This document shows positions 1 through 7,936 of a DNA stretch of 45,620 nt, one piece after another. Origin of the DNA: Pseudomonas fluorescens (GTDB lineage: Bacteria > Pseudomonadota > Gammaproteobacteria > Pseudomonadales > Pseudomonadaceae); contig NZ_MSDF01000050.1 in the NCBI RefSeq assembly GCF_002022275.1, forward strand, positions 1 through 45,620, read 5' to 3'. The translations under genes were made by a program, and so were the position numbers. Numbering within the stretch: position 1 is the first letter of the stretch; every line of letters starts with the position of its first letter. The notes beneath the pieces were generated by a model. It was not told where the DNA came from. It searched no databases and was given only the letters and a program-made list of their open reading frames with translations.

Positions 1-218
1 GGCGGCCCACGGATTCAAGCCGGAGTGAGGGCACACCGAGCCTAGGCGAGGTGCCGAGTGTTGGGGCAAGAGCCCTTTTGGTTACTTTTGGGGCTCTTTT
101 CCAAAAGTGACCCGCCGTAAGGGCGGAACCCTAGGCGGCCGTTACCGCAGCAACGGATATATACACCGACAGACAAACCGCCATCGCAGGCAAGCCAGCT
201 CCCACATATGGCGTCGTG
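1..218. repeat. Dispersed non-coding repeat plus REP, left end
   Basis: No gene is seen here. From about 38 to 170 the sequence is a diverged inverted copy of the last 123 bases of the window (45498-45620). Shared blocks include GAGCCTAGGCGAGGTGCCGA at 38-57, a CTTTTGGTTACTTTTGG-like block, CCAAAAGTGA, a GTAAGGGCGGAACC-like block and an AACGGATATATACAC-like block. Bases 178-206 are a pseudomonad REP-type sequence in reverse orientation, with core GCCAGCTCCCACA. These are short dispersed repeats and not coding; I infer a family of mobile, non-autonomous elements. The copy may begin before base 38 or outside the window. Confidence 0.75.
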
Positions 219-1853
219 CTAGATCCGGAATTGCCGCAGCAAGCTGTCGAGTTGCTCGCTGAGCCCCCGCAACTGCGCACTCGCCACGCTCGACTGCTCC
301 GCCGCCAACGCCGTGCTATGCGATAACCCCGCCGCCTGGGTCACATTCTGGTTGATGTCCTCCACCACATGCGCCTGTTGCAACGTAGCGCTGGCAATCG
401 AAGCATTCAACCCATTGAGGTTACGCAATGCCTGCCCAATCGCATTAAGGCTCTCACCCGCCTGACCCGCCTGTTCGATGGTCAATTGCGACGCGCTGTG
501 GCTGTCGCTGATCACCTTAACGGCCGCCTCCGAATGCCCCTGCAACCGCTCAATCATCACCTGAATTTCAGCAGTGGATTTTTGCGTGCGCTGAGCCAGC
601 AGCCGAACTTCGTCGGCCACCACAGCAAACCCCCGACCTTGCTCGCCGGCACGCGCCGCTTCAATGGCGGCGTTAAGGGCCAGCAAGTTGGTCTGGTCAG
701 CGATGGAGCGAATCACCTCCAGCACCCCGCCAATCTGCGTGCTTTCGCTGGACAGGGTGCGAATCACGTCCACCGCCTGGCTGATGGTGCCGGAAAGCTG
801 GTCAATCTGCTGCAAGCTGCTGTCGATATTCACCTGGCCCTGTTGCGCCTGGGCCTGTGCATCGCGCATTTCGCTGGCGGCGTGTTCGGCATTTTTTGCC
901 ACGTCCTGCACGCCGTAGGTCACTTCATTGATGGCCGTGGCCACCAGCTCCATCTGTTGCGACTGTTGCTGGCTGCGGTCATGGGCTTGCGTGGCGTTGT
1001 CCCCCAGCTCGGTCGAGGACTGGCCCAGCGCGTTGGCGCACACCTGCAGTTGGCCGACCACCTGCCGCAGCTTGGCGGTAAAGCTGTTGAAGTGCCGCGA
1101 CAGTTGGGTGACTTCATCATTGCCATGGGTATCGAGGCTGCGGGTCAGGTCGCTTTCGCCGCTGGCAATATTGGCCATGGCATTCACTGCTGCCTGCAAC
1201 GGCTGCACGATGCTGCGCGCGATCAGCGTCACCAGCAACGCCATGACCGCGGCGATCGCCAAACCGATCAACGAGGCCTTCCACACCTGGCCCTTGAACT
1301 CGGCCTGCACATCATCCACGTACACGCCGGAGCCGATGATCCAGCCCCACGGCTCGAACAGCTGGATATACGAGGTTTTTTCCACCGGCGCCTCGGCACC
1401 GGGTTTCGGCCAGCGGTAGTTGACGATGCCGGCGCCCTTGGCCTTGGCCAGGATCACGAATTCGTTGAACACCGCAAACCCGTCCGGGTCGCGGATGGCC
1501 GAGAGGTTCTGGCCGTCGAGCTTGGGGTTGGCCGCGTGCATGATCATCACGGGCGTCAGGTCGTTGATCCAGAAATAGTCGTCATGGTCGTAGCGCAGGC
1601 CACGCACGGCGCTCAAGGCTTGCTGTTGTGCGGCGTCGCGGGTCAGCACGCCGGTTTTTTCAAGGTTCTGGTAGTAGGCGAGCACGCCGCTGGCGGTTTG
1701 CACCACGTGCTGGGTTTGCTGGCGCTTGGCCTGGTAAAGGTCATCGTGGATCTGCTTGAGCATCAGGAGCCCCAGGGTCAGCAGCATCAACACGGCGACT
1801 ATCAGGATCAGCCACAAACGGCGGCTGATCGACATGCTGCGCAAACTGTTCAT
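219..1853 (-). CDS. Methyl-accepting chemotaxis protein with Cache sensor
   Basis: A membrane chemoreceptor of 544 residues that would signal to CheA/CheW. In order: a short cytoplasmic N terminus; a first membrane helix around residues 13-32; a periplasmic single-Cache-like sensor around 36-185, with the Trp/Tyr-rich YDHDDYFWIND and WGWIIGSGVYVDD motifs typical of sCache_2; a second membrane helix around 190-212; HAMP to about 267; and a long methyl-accepting coiled coil. The conserved hairpin tip, with ADQTNLLALNAAIEAARAGE, is present. The ATG at 1853 has GGAG about 10 bases upstream. sCache_2 receptors of this kind often sense small organic acids, but the ligand cannot be read from the sequence. 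It stands alone with no che genes beside it. Confidence 0.95.
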   Translation of the reverse strand: MNSLRSMSISRRLWLILIVAVLMLLTLGLLMLKQIHDDLYQAKRQQTQHVVQTASGVLAYYQNLEKTGVLTRDAAQQQALSAVRGLRYDHDDYFWINDLTPVMIMHAANPKLDGQNLSAIRDPDGFAVFNEFVILAKAKGAGIVNYRWPKPGAEAPVEKTSYIQLFEPWGWIIGSGVYVDDVQAEFKGQVWKASLIGLAIAAVMALLVTLIARSIVQPLQAAVNAMANIASGESDLTRSLDTHGNDEVTQLSRHFNSFTAKLRQVVGQLQVCANALGQSSTELGDNATQAHDRSQQQSQQMELVATAINEVTYGVQDVAKNAEHAASEMRDAQAQAQQGQVNIDSSLQQIDQLSGTISQAVDVIRTLSSESTQIGGVLEVIRSIADQTNLLALNAAIEAARAGEQGRGFAVVADEVRLLAQRTQKSTAEIQVMIERLQGHSEAAVKVISDSHSASQLTIEQAGQAGESLNAIGQALRNLNGLNASIASATLQQAHVVEDINQNVTQAAGLSHSTALAAEQSSVASAQLRGLSEQLDSLLRQFRI

Positions 1854-2083
1854 CGTCCTGTCACTCCATGCTTTTTATAATTGTGGGTGCTGCATCGACA
1901 TTTCCGGCGTGTCTGATAGGCTTTCGGCCAATGTGCGAAAAACCTGAGTACTGCCTGATTTTTCACGGAATTTTTGCAGTCCGGCATTGTTCATCGAATG
2001 CCTGGCCTTCAGCGCACCTTGCGTCAGTGAACCACTAAAAAAGACTAACGAGGCATGCCGCGGGCATGACCTTTGGGGGAAAT

Positions 2084-2914
2084 ATGGATCTTTGGACCGC
2101 CATACAGGCATTGATACTGGGCGTGGTGGAGGGGTTGACGGAGTTCCTGCCGATCTCCAGCACCGGCCACCAGATCATCGTGGCCGACTTGATCGGCTTC
2201 GGCGGCGAACGCTTTGAAGCGTTCAACATCATCATTCAACTGGGCGCGATCCTGGCAGTGGTCTGGGAGTTTCGGCGCAAGATCCTTGACGTGGTCATCG
2301 GCCTGCCGACCCAGCGCAACGCACAGCGTTTCACCGTCAACCTGATCATTGCCGTGATGCCGGCCGTGGTGTTGGGAGTGATTTTTGCCGACCTGATCAA
2401 GCACTACCTGTTCAACCCGATCACCGTGGCCACGGCCCTGGTGGTGGGTGGCGTCATCATGTTGTGGGCGGAGCGTCGCCAGCATGCGGTGCATGCGCAA
2501 ACCGTGGACGAAATCACCTGGAAAGACGCACTTAAAGTCGGTATTGCCCAGTGCCTGGCAATGATTCCGGGCACCTCGCGTTCGGGGGCGACGATTATCG
2601 GCGGCCTGCTGTTCGGCCTGTCGCGCAAGACGGCCACCGAGTTTTCGTTCTTCCTGGCCATGCCGACCATGGTCGGTGCAGCGCTGTATTCGGGTTACAA
2701 ATACCGTCACCTGTTTCAGCCGGACGACCTGCCGGTCTTCGCCATCGGTTTCGTCACCTCGTTCATCTTCGCGATGATTGCGGTCAAGGCCTTGCTCAAG
2801 TTCATCGCCAGCCACAGCTATGCAGCGTTTGCCTGGTACCGGATCGCATTCGGCCTGGTGATTTTGGGCACCTGGCAGTTCGGCTGGATCGACTGGTCTG
2901 CGGTCAAGCCATGA
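2084..2914 (+). CDS. uppP: Undecaprenyl-diphosphatase UppP (BacA)
   Basis: A polytopic inner-membrane enzyme of 276 residues. It removes a phosphate from undecaprenyl diphosphate to recycle the lipid carrier for peptidoglycan and O-antigen synthesis, and confers bacitracin tolerance. The two family motifs are visible: the Glu-rich VEGLTEFLPISSTGH near residues 15-29 and PGTSRSG at 162-168. Several hydrophobic helices fill the rest. I chose ATG 2084 because the product then begins MDLWTAIQALILG as in the family and a GGGGGA stretch lies just before it; an in-frame start at 2066 would only add six residues. Its stop overlaps the start of the next gene (ATGA), so the two are probably co-translated. 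Confidence 0.96.
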   Translation: MDLWTAIQALILGVVEGLTEFLPISSTGHQIIVADLIGFGGERFEAFNIIIQLGAILAVVWEFRRKILDVVIGLPTQRNAQRFTVNLIIAVMPAVVLGVIFADLIKHYLFNPITVATALVVGGVIMLWAERRQHAVHAQTVDEITWKDALKVGIAQCLAMIPGTSRSGATIIGGLLFGLSRKTATEFSFFLAMPTMVGAALYSGYKYRHLFQPDDLPVFAIGFVTSFIFAMIAVKALLKFIASHSYAAFAWYRIAFGLVILGTWQFGWIDWSAVKP

Positions 2915-3294
2915 ACATTCAGCACCCACGCTTGAAGGCGCTGATCTTTGTGCTGTTGTGCGCGGCGCCGCTGCTGGGTTCGGCGTTGTTGTGGCATCGC
3001 GGCGAGACGGTGATCCCGCTGGCGGCTTACGGCGTGGTCAGCGTGGTGGCGTATTTGCTGTACTGGAACGACAAGCGCAAGGCACAGACCGAGGGTCGGC
3101 GCACGCCGGAAAACATCCTGCACGCCGTGGAACTGGCGGGCGGCTGGCCGGGCGCGTTGATCGCCCAGCAAGTGTTCCGCCACAAGACGCGCAAAGTGTC
3201 TTATCAGGTGCTGTTCTGGGTGATCGTGTTGCTGCACCAGGTGTTCTGGCTCGACCAGTTGTTCCTCGGCGGCACGCTGCTGTCAGTGCTCTAA
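2911..3294 (+). CDS. DUF1294 small inner-membrane protein
   Basis: A 127-residue membrane protein with three to four hydrophobic segments. The WNDKRKAQTEGRRTPE stretch followed by LAGGWPGALIAQQVFRHKT is the signature of DUF1294, a family of unknown function sometimes found fused to a cold-shock domain; that domain is absent here. The ATG at 2911 overlaps the uppP stop by four bases (ATGA), which settles the start and suggests translational coupling. Its stop lies 12 bases past the end of the convergent MmcQ-like gene, so the two 3' ends overlap and no terminator is visible between them. Confidence 0.85.
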   Translation: MNIQHPRLKALIFVLLCAAPLLGSALLWHRGETVIPLAAYGVVSVVAYLLYWNDKRKAQTEGRRTPENILHAVELAGGWPGALIAQQVFRHKTRKVSYQVLFWVIVLLHQVFWLDQLFLGGTLLSVL

Positions 3295-3639
3295 CAACAA
3301 ACCGACCTGTGTGCGCTTGGGCAGTTTGCTCACCACCAACTGGTGGGAGCGCTGCAACAAGCCACGCAGTTCGTCGGCGCCCAACGGGTAGGGCGTGTTC
3401 ATGATGATCCACTGCGCGCGTGCCAGATACGGCGCCGGGTGGATGCCGGGGCGGTCCACATGGCCCAGGAACAATTCCTTGTCGACCTTGAACGCCAGCG
3501 ATTCGCCGCGCAGGTTTTGCAGGGCGAACATCTTGTTGCCGGCAATCGAGAACACGCGTACGCCGCCCCATTTGTAGTCTTCCCGCGCGCCGGGCAGGCC
3601 CAGGCAAAACGTCGCGACCTGCTCCTCGGTCATGTTCAT
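3283..3639 (-). CDS. MmcQ/YjbR family protein
   Basis: A 118-residue soluble protein. The start MNMTEEQVATFCLGLPGARE, the DYKWGGVRVFSIAGNKMFAL strand pair and the late WIIMNTPYPLGADELRGLL region match the MmcQ/YjbR family. That family has a CyaY-like double-wing fold suspected to bind DNA; its role is unknown. The true start is ATG 3639, which overlaps the stop of the upstream LysR gene (ATGA). A longer open frame exists upstream but runs through the LysR gene and is not coding. Translational coupling to the regulator suggests a shared operon: MFS, LysR, MmcQ. Confidence 0.88.
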   Translation of the reverse strand: MNMTEEQVATFCLGLPGAREDYKWGGVRVFSIAGNKMFALQNLRGESLAFKVDKELFLGHVDRPGIHPAPYLARAQWIIMNTPYPLGADELRGLLQRSHQLVVSKLPKRTQVGLLLEH

Positions 3640-4544
3640 AGCAAGCGATCTCCGCAGCCCTTGAAGGCTTCTTCCAGGTAGTCGATCCACGCCCGAATCG
3701 CTGGCAGCACGCCACGGCGGTGCGGGTACACGGCCTGCAACCAGCCGCCTGGCAAGGACCAGTCCGGCAGCAGTTGCACCAGTTGGCCGTTGGCGACCTC
3801 CTCTTCGCAATACATCATCGGCAGTACGGTAAAACCCAAGCCTTTGAGGGCGCAGGCTTTGCGTACGATGAAGTCGTCGATACCCAGTCGGGCTTCCATC
3901 GATAATTCTTCGGTGTTGCCTTGAGGGTTGAGCAGCCGCACGTGAACCAGGCGGTCGGGTTCCAGCGCGCCGAGGATCGGCAATTGCTTGAGGTCTTCCA
4001 GTGTGCTGATCGGCCGGCCTTGCAGGAATTCGGGGCTGGCCACCAGGATCGTCTGCGCCTGCCGCAGGCGTTTGGTCACCAGCAACGGGTCTTCATCGCC
4101 CAGCTCGCGCACACGCAGCGCCACGTCGATGCCTTCGGCCACGAGGTCGACACGGCGGTTGACCAGGGTCATTTCCAGCTGCACCAGGGGGTGGGCGGCG
4201 AGAAAGCCCGCGACCATTTCCGGCAGCATGTGTTGGGCCATCCCCACCGGGCAACTGACACGCAGCCGCCCGCGGGGTTCGCTGGACATGCTGGCCACGG
4301 CCTCGTCGGCCATTTCCGCTTCCAGCAGCATTGCCTGGCAATGGCGCAAATAGCGTTCGCCGACGGCGGTCAGGGTCAATTGGCGTGTGGTGCGTTGCAG
4401 CAAACGTGCGTCGAGACGTTCTTCCAGCTCGGCAATGCGCCGCGACAAGCGTGATTTGGGAATCCCCAGCATCCGGCCTGCCGCCGCGAAACCGCCGGCT
4501 TCCACGACTTTGGCGAAATAGTAAAGGTCGTTGAGGTCTTGCAT
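3636..4544 (-). CDS. LysR-family transcriptional regulator
   Basis: A 302-residue LTTR. The N-terminal winged helix-turn-helix (about residues 1-60) carries FAAAGRMLGIPKSRLSRRIA and LDARLLQRTTRQLTLTAVG. A periplasmic-binding-protein-like effector domain fills about 90-295. It belongs to the large CrgA-like subgroup. It lies between an MFS exporter gene and an overlapping MmcQ-like gene on the same strand, with azoR divergent beyond the exporter. A 20-bp dyad at 4555-4574 sits only 10 bases before its start codon, and a near-identical copy lies in the exporter/azoR promoter region. I infer that it controls itself and the azoR/exporter pair; quinone- or electrophile-type effectors would be in keeping with AzoR, but this is inference. 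No strong ribosome-binding site precedes the ATG. Confidence 0.93.
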   Translation of the reverse strand: MQDLNDLYYFAKVVEAGGFAAAGRMLGIPKSRLSRRIAELEERLDARLLQRTTRQLTLTAVGERYLRHCQAMLLEAEMADEAVASMSSEPRGRLRVSCPVGMAQHMLPEMVAGFLAAHPLVQLEMTLVNRRVDLVAEGIDVALRVRELGDEDPLLVTKRLRQAQTILVASPEFLQGRPISTLEDLKQLPILGALEPDRLVHVRLLNPQGNTEELSMEARLGIDDFIVRKACALKGLGFTVLPMMYCEEEVANGQLVQLLPDWSLPGGWLQAVYPHRRGVLPAIRAWIDYLEEAFKGCGDRLL

Positions 4545-4554
4545 GTTCAGCCCG

Positions 4555-4574
4555 TTGTCCTGTCAGTAGGACGA
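4555..4574. promoter_or_regulatory. Putative LysR operator, copy 1 (upstream of the LysR gene)
   Basis: TTGTCC, then eight bases TGTCAGTA, then GGACGA: a near-perfect dyad with 5 of 6 arm positions paired. The arms, spacer length and spacer sequence are almost identical to the site at 5930-5949, with 18 of 20 bases the same. It ends 10 bases before the start codon of the LysR gene, so binding there would fit negative autoregulation. Assignment to this regulator is inferred from position and from the match between the two sites. Confidence 0.7.
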
Positions 4575-4622
4575 ACTATCCGCGTGTGGCGGGGGCAAAT
4601 CCAGCTCAAATAATGTGGGCGT

Positions 4623-5813
4623 CTATGCCGGCGTCGATTTGCCCTTCGTCCCACTGAGCAGCGTGATCAACAGGGCCAGCCCGGCAAACCCAGCGCCTGT
4701 GATGGCCTGGCCTTGCCAGCCGTAATGTTCCGAGGCGAATGCACCCGCCGCGGAGCCGAGTGCGCCGCCGATAAAGTAAACCACCATAAACACGGTGTTC
4801 AGGCGGCTGGTGGCGGAAGGCTCCAGTGCCAGCACGCGGGTCTGGTTGGCCAGTTGGTTGATGCGGTTGCCCAGGTCGAGAAAGGTCGCGGCCACCAGAA
4901 CCGGCACCCACCAGCCGCGCGGCCCGAACGCATAGATCAGCACGAAAGCCGTGAGTACCGTGCCGATGCCCACCAGCTCCAGCAGGCTTCGGTGGCTCCG
5001 GGTGAGTTGGCCAATCTTCGTGGCACACAGGATGCCGACGATCGCCGACAGCCCGAGCAAGCCCGCCTGGGCGCTGGAAAAACCGTAAGGCTGCGCCGCG
5101 AGCAGCGCTGCCATCGAGCCCCAGAACACGTTTAGCGCGCCAAATACCAGAGCAGCCTTGAGCGCTGATTGGCGCAGGGTCGGGTAGTTTGTCGCCAGGC
5201 CCCACAAGGATTTGAGCAAGGCTCCATACGCCAGCTTGCTGGTGGAGACCGACACGGGCATGCGCGTCAGGATCGCCATGAACAGCAGCACATCCAGGGC
5301 CGCCGCCAGCGCAAACATGCCGCGCCAACCCAGCCAGCCGCTGACCACGCCGCTGACCGTACGCGCCAGCAGGCCGCCGGCCGACAAGCCGCTGACCATC
5401 AAACCCAATACCGCGCCTTTCTGCGACGGCTCACTGAGGTCGGACGCGGCTGGAATGATCACTTGGGCACTGATCCCCGACAGCCCCAGCAGCACACTCG
5501 CCACCAGCAGCCAGGCATACGAAGGCGCCGTAGCTGACGCCAGCAGGGCGACGAAGTTGATGCACAGCACGGCGAGGATCAGCGTGCGCCGGCTGATGCG
5601 GTCACCCAGCGGTACAAACAGCAGTAAGCCGCTGGCGTAGCCGAGTTGGGTGAGCATCGCGATCTGGCCAACGTGGGCGGTGGACACCTCAAACGTGTTG
5701 GCAATCAGCGGCAGCATGGCCTGGTTGTAGTAAATCGTGGCAACCGAGAACCCGCAGCAGATCGCGAGAATCAGGGTCAGCCCTTTGGTCAGGGTGGGGG
5801 AGTGTGCGTGCAT
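4623..5813 (-). CDS. MFS transporter (drug/metabolite:H+ antiporter type)
   Basis: A 396-residue polytopic inner-membrane protein with about twelve hydrophobic segments. The DHA1-like loop 2-3 motif is present as GDRISRR, and a glycine-rich LGLMVSGLSAGGLLARTVSG segment matches motif C-like features of antiporters. I start it at ATG 5813 (MHAHSPTLTKGLT); the frame stays open further upstream but would run through the azoR promoter and the operator dyad. It is divergent from azoR across about 230 bases and probably shares its control. The LysR gene follows 78 bases downstream on the same strand with its own operator. The substrate is unknown; the pairing suggests export of an aromatic or quinone-like compound. 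Confidence 0.9.
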   Translation of the reverse strand: MHAHSPTLTKGLTLILAICCGFSVATIYYNQAMLPLIANTFEVSTAHVGQIAMLTQLGYASGLLLFVPLGDRISRRTLILAVLCINFVALLASATAPSYAWLLVASVLLGLSGISAQVIIPAASDLSEPSQKGAVLGLMVSGLSAGGLLARTVSGVVSGWLGWRGMFALAAALDVLLFMAILTRMPVSVSTSKLAYGALLKSLWGLATNYPTLRQSALKAALVFGALNVFWGSMAALLAAQPYGFSSAQAGLLGLSAIVGILCATKIGQLTRSHRSLLELVGIGTVLTAFVLIYAFGPRGWWVPVLVAATFLDLGNRINQLANQTRVLALEPSATSRLNTVFMVVYFIGGALGSAAGAFASEHYGWQGQAITGAGFAGLALLITLLSGTKGKSTPA

Positions 5814-5929
5814 GGTGCGCCCAGTGGCTGTCGGAACTGCGGCGAGAATGAAGTGAAGCGTGGCTGAAATCCAGCGCTGCAGAGGATTGGGCAACAACCT
5901 TATAGGATTGGATTTCGACTGAATTCGGA

Positions 5930-5949
5930 TTGTCCTGTCAGTGGGACAA
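5930..5949. promoter_or_regulatory. Putative LysR operator, copy 2 (MFS/azoR intergenic)
   Basis: TTGTCC, eight-base spacer TGTCAGTG, GGACAA: a perfect 6-bp inverted repeat. It lies 97 bases upstream of the azoR start and 117 bases upstream of the divergent exporter start. The site differs from 4555-4574 at only two positions. Recurrence of both arms and spacer in the two promoter regions of one small locus supports a common regulator, most simply the LysR protein encoded there. Confidence 0.72.
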
Positions 5950-6045
5950 ACAATCGCATTTACACCCTCTAATCGTTTATTGGGTTCATCTGTAGGATCA
6001 ACTTCACTTGATCGCCTCGTCGCGATCCTCACTTGGAGATCCCGC

Positions 6046-6657
6046 ATGAAACTGTTGCATATCGATTCCAGCATCCTCGGCGACAACTCGGCTTCCCGCG
6101 CGCTCACCGCCAGTGTGGTCAAGGCCTGGCAAGCGGCCGAGCCGGGCGTGGAAGTGACGTACCGTGACTTGGCGAGCGAAGGCATCAGCCATTTATCCGG
6201 CCTGAGCCTGGGCGCTCTGGGCACCGCTGCCGAATTGCGTGACGCCGTACAACAGCACGAAGCTCAGTTGAGCGCATCGTCGCTGGCTGAGTTCATTGCC
6301 GCTGACGCCGTGGTCATTGGCGCACCGATGTACAACTTCTCGGTGCCGTCCCAACTCAAGGCCTGGATCGACCGCATCGCCGTCGCCGGCCAGACCTTCA
6401 GTTACTCCGAAGCCGGTGCGGTAGGCCTGTGCGGCGGCAAGAAACTGATCATCGTGTCCACCGCCGGCGGCCTGCATGCTGGCCAGCCAAGCAACGTGGG
6501 TCACGAAGACTACTTGAAGCTGATGTTCGGCTTCCTCGGCATCACCGACATCGAATTCGTTCGCGCCCAAGGCCTGGCCTATGGCGATGAGTTCCGCACC
6601 AAGTCCTTGAGCGACGCCAACGTAGTCATCAACGAACAATTGTTCGCCGCCGCGTAA
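6046..6657 (+). CDS. azoR: FMN-dependent NAD(P)H azoreductase/quinone reductase AzoR
   Basis: A 203-residue cytosolic flavodoxin-like oxidoreductase that reduces quinones and azo compounds by two-electron transfer and so protects against thiol and electrophile stress. The phosphate-binding start MKLLHIDSSILGDNSASR, the FMN-contact APMYNFSVPSQLKAWIDRI region (about 96-114) and the later STAGG loop are all family hallmarks. I use ATG 6046, preceded by TGGAGA; the frame is open upstream but the added residues are not part of the family. It is divergent from an MFS exporter and carries the LysR-type dyad in its promoter region. A strong intrinsic terminator follows at 6711-6757. Confidence 0.95.
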   Translation: MKLLHIDSSILGDNSASRALTASVVKAWQAAEPGVEVTYRDLASEGISHLSGLSLGALGTAAELRDAVQQHEAQLSASSLAEFIAADAVVIGAPMYNFSVPSQLKAWIDRIAVAGQTFSYSEAGAVGLCGGKKLIIVSTAGGLHAGQPSNVGHEDYLKLMFGFLGITDIEFVRAQGLAYGDEFRTKSLSDANVVINEQLFAAA

Positions 6658-6710
6658 GGCTTGTGTAAATTTCACCGTTGCCCGGTATCAATCTGAAACC
6701 GGGCGCCTAA

Positions 6711-6757
6711 ACTCTGTATTCTGATCGCCTCAAAACGACCGGAATACGGAGTTTTTT
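6711..6757 (+). terminator. Intrinsic terminator after azoR
   Basis: A 17-base arm at 6711-6727 pairs with 6736-6752, with two wobble pairs and one mismatch, around an 8-base loop, and a run of six T ends it. A second hairpin (GCCCGGT at 6680-6686 with ACCGGGC at 6698-6704) lies just upstream and lacks a T tract. Confidence 0.85.
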
Positions 6758-6898
6758 CGTTTGCCCGCTGTCTCTACTTTGGCCCAGGTTATGCACACAT
6801 GGGTATACCACCCGGTGCGAGCGCCTTGAACCATGGACTTTTCAACTAGACATGCGGCGGATGTTGAACGTAGCTGCGCAGCAAAGGTGGACATCCCC

Positions 6899-7936
6899 AT
6901 GATGCGTCTTTGTGCTGTTTTGGTTCTTTCCTTGCTCGGCGGCCTGATTTCAGTGCAAGCCGCACCTGCGCCGCACCCGCATTGGAGTGTGGGCTTTCAC
7001 CGTATGAGCTTTCTCGACCCGCTGGATCTGCAGCCGATGAAGGCCATCGCGTTTTACCCCTCTACCGACGATGCGCACTCCACGCAGTTGGGCCCTTACA
7101 ACGTCGCGGCCACTGAAGATTCGAAAGTCGCCATGGGGCGCTTCCCGATGCTGATGCTGTCCCACGGCAACACCGGCACGCCGTTGGCGCTGCACGACCT
7201 GGCGACGTCGCTGGCGCGCAAAGGCTTTGTGGTGGTGGCGGTGCTGCACCCCGGGGACAACTACAAGGATCACAGCCGACTGGGCACCGTGAGCAATTTG
7301 TACGGACGGCCGATTCAGATTTCCGAAGCGATTACCGCCACCCTTGGCGACCCGATGCTGTCGCCGTTCGTCAACGTTGATCAGGTTGGCGTGATCGGCT
7401 ATTCGGCCGGTGGCGAAACCGCGTTGATTCTGGCCGGTGCCAAGCCTGATTTCGATCGCCTGCGCCGCTATTGCCAGGAACGCCCGGAAGACCGCGACGC
7501 CTGCACCACCAAAGGCGAGTTGGTGGTCGACCGTGACGACCTGCAACCGCAAGCCGACCCGCGTATCCACGCTTTGATGCTGATGGCGCCGCTGAGTTTG
7601 ATGTTCGGTCGCCACACCCTGGCCGACGTGCACGTGCCTGTGCTGCTTTACAGCGGCGATGGCGACAAGCTGGTGGCTGTGGACAAGAACGCCGCCGCCC
7701 TGGCGCGCAAGCTGCCGGAACCGCCGGATTTCAAACTGTTGGCCGGGGCAGGGCACTTTGTGTTTATGGCGCCGTGTGACAGCGATCAACTGGCAGCCAT
7801 GCCGGCTGTTTGCACGGACGCCGATGGCGTCGACCGCGAAGGCATCCATCGCGACCTGGTCTCAGAGGCGGGACGTTTCTTCGTCCACACCCTCGGCCAG
7901 TCGACCCGTGCGGGCTTGCAGACGGCTGATCAATAA
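6899..7936 (+). CDS. Secreted alpha/beta hydrolase (dienelactone hydrolase/PAF-AH-like)
   Basis: A 345-residue hydrolase with an N-terminal signal peptide, MMRLCAVLVLSLLGGLISVQ followed by AAPAP, so it should be periplasmic or exported. The nucleophile elbow GYSAGG is near residue 165, an oxyanion-type LMLSHGNTGTP motif comes earlier, and the late GAGHFVFMAPC supplies the catalytic His. Conserved Cys residues may form disulfides. I start at ATG 6899, 8 bases after AGGTGG; an in-frame upstream ATG at 6833 would bury the signal peptide. The substrate is unknown; related proteins are annotated as dienelactone hydrolases or platelet-activating-factor acetylhydrolase-like. Its stop overlaps by seven bases the end of the convergent MFS gene. 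Confidence 0.88.
   Translation: MMRLCAVLVLSLLGGLISVQAAPAPHPHWSVGFHRMSFLDPLDLQPMKAIAFYPSTDDAHSTQLGPYNVAATEDSKVAMGRFPMLMLSHGNTGTPLALHDLATSLARKGFVVVAVLHPGDNYKDHSRLGTVSNLYGRPIQISEAITATLGDPMLSPFVNVDQVGVIGYSAGGETALILAGAKPDFDRLRRYCQERPEDRDACTTKGELVVDRDDLQPQADPRIHALMLMAPLSLMFGRHTLADVHVPVLLYSGDGDKLVAVDKNAAALARKLPEPPDFKLLAGAGHFVFMAPCDSDQLAAMPAVCTDADGVDREGIHRDLVSEAGRFFVHTLGQSTRAGLQTADQ

Noticed and set aside
1853..1872. CGTCCTGTCAC resembling part of the LysR operator
   Set aside because: Only about ten bases match, the second arm is missing and the GTCCT is simply the complement of the chemoreceptor's ribosome-binding region.
369..1880. Long plus-strand open frame across the chemoreceptor gene
   Set aside because: It lies antisense to a clear methyl-accepting protein, has no recognisable domain and reflects high GC content.
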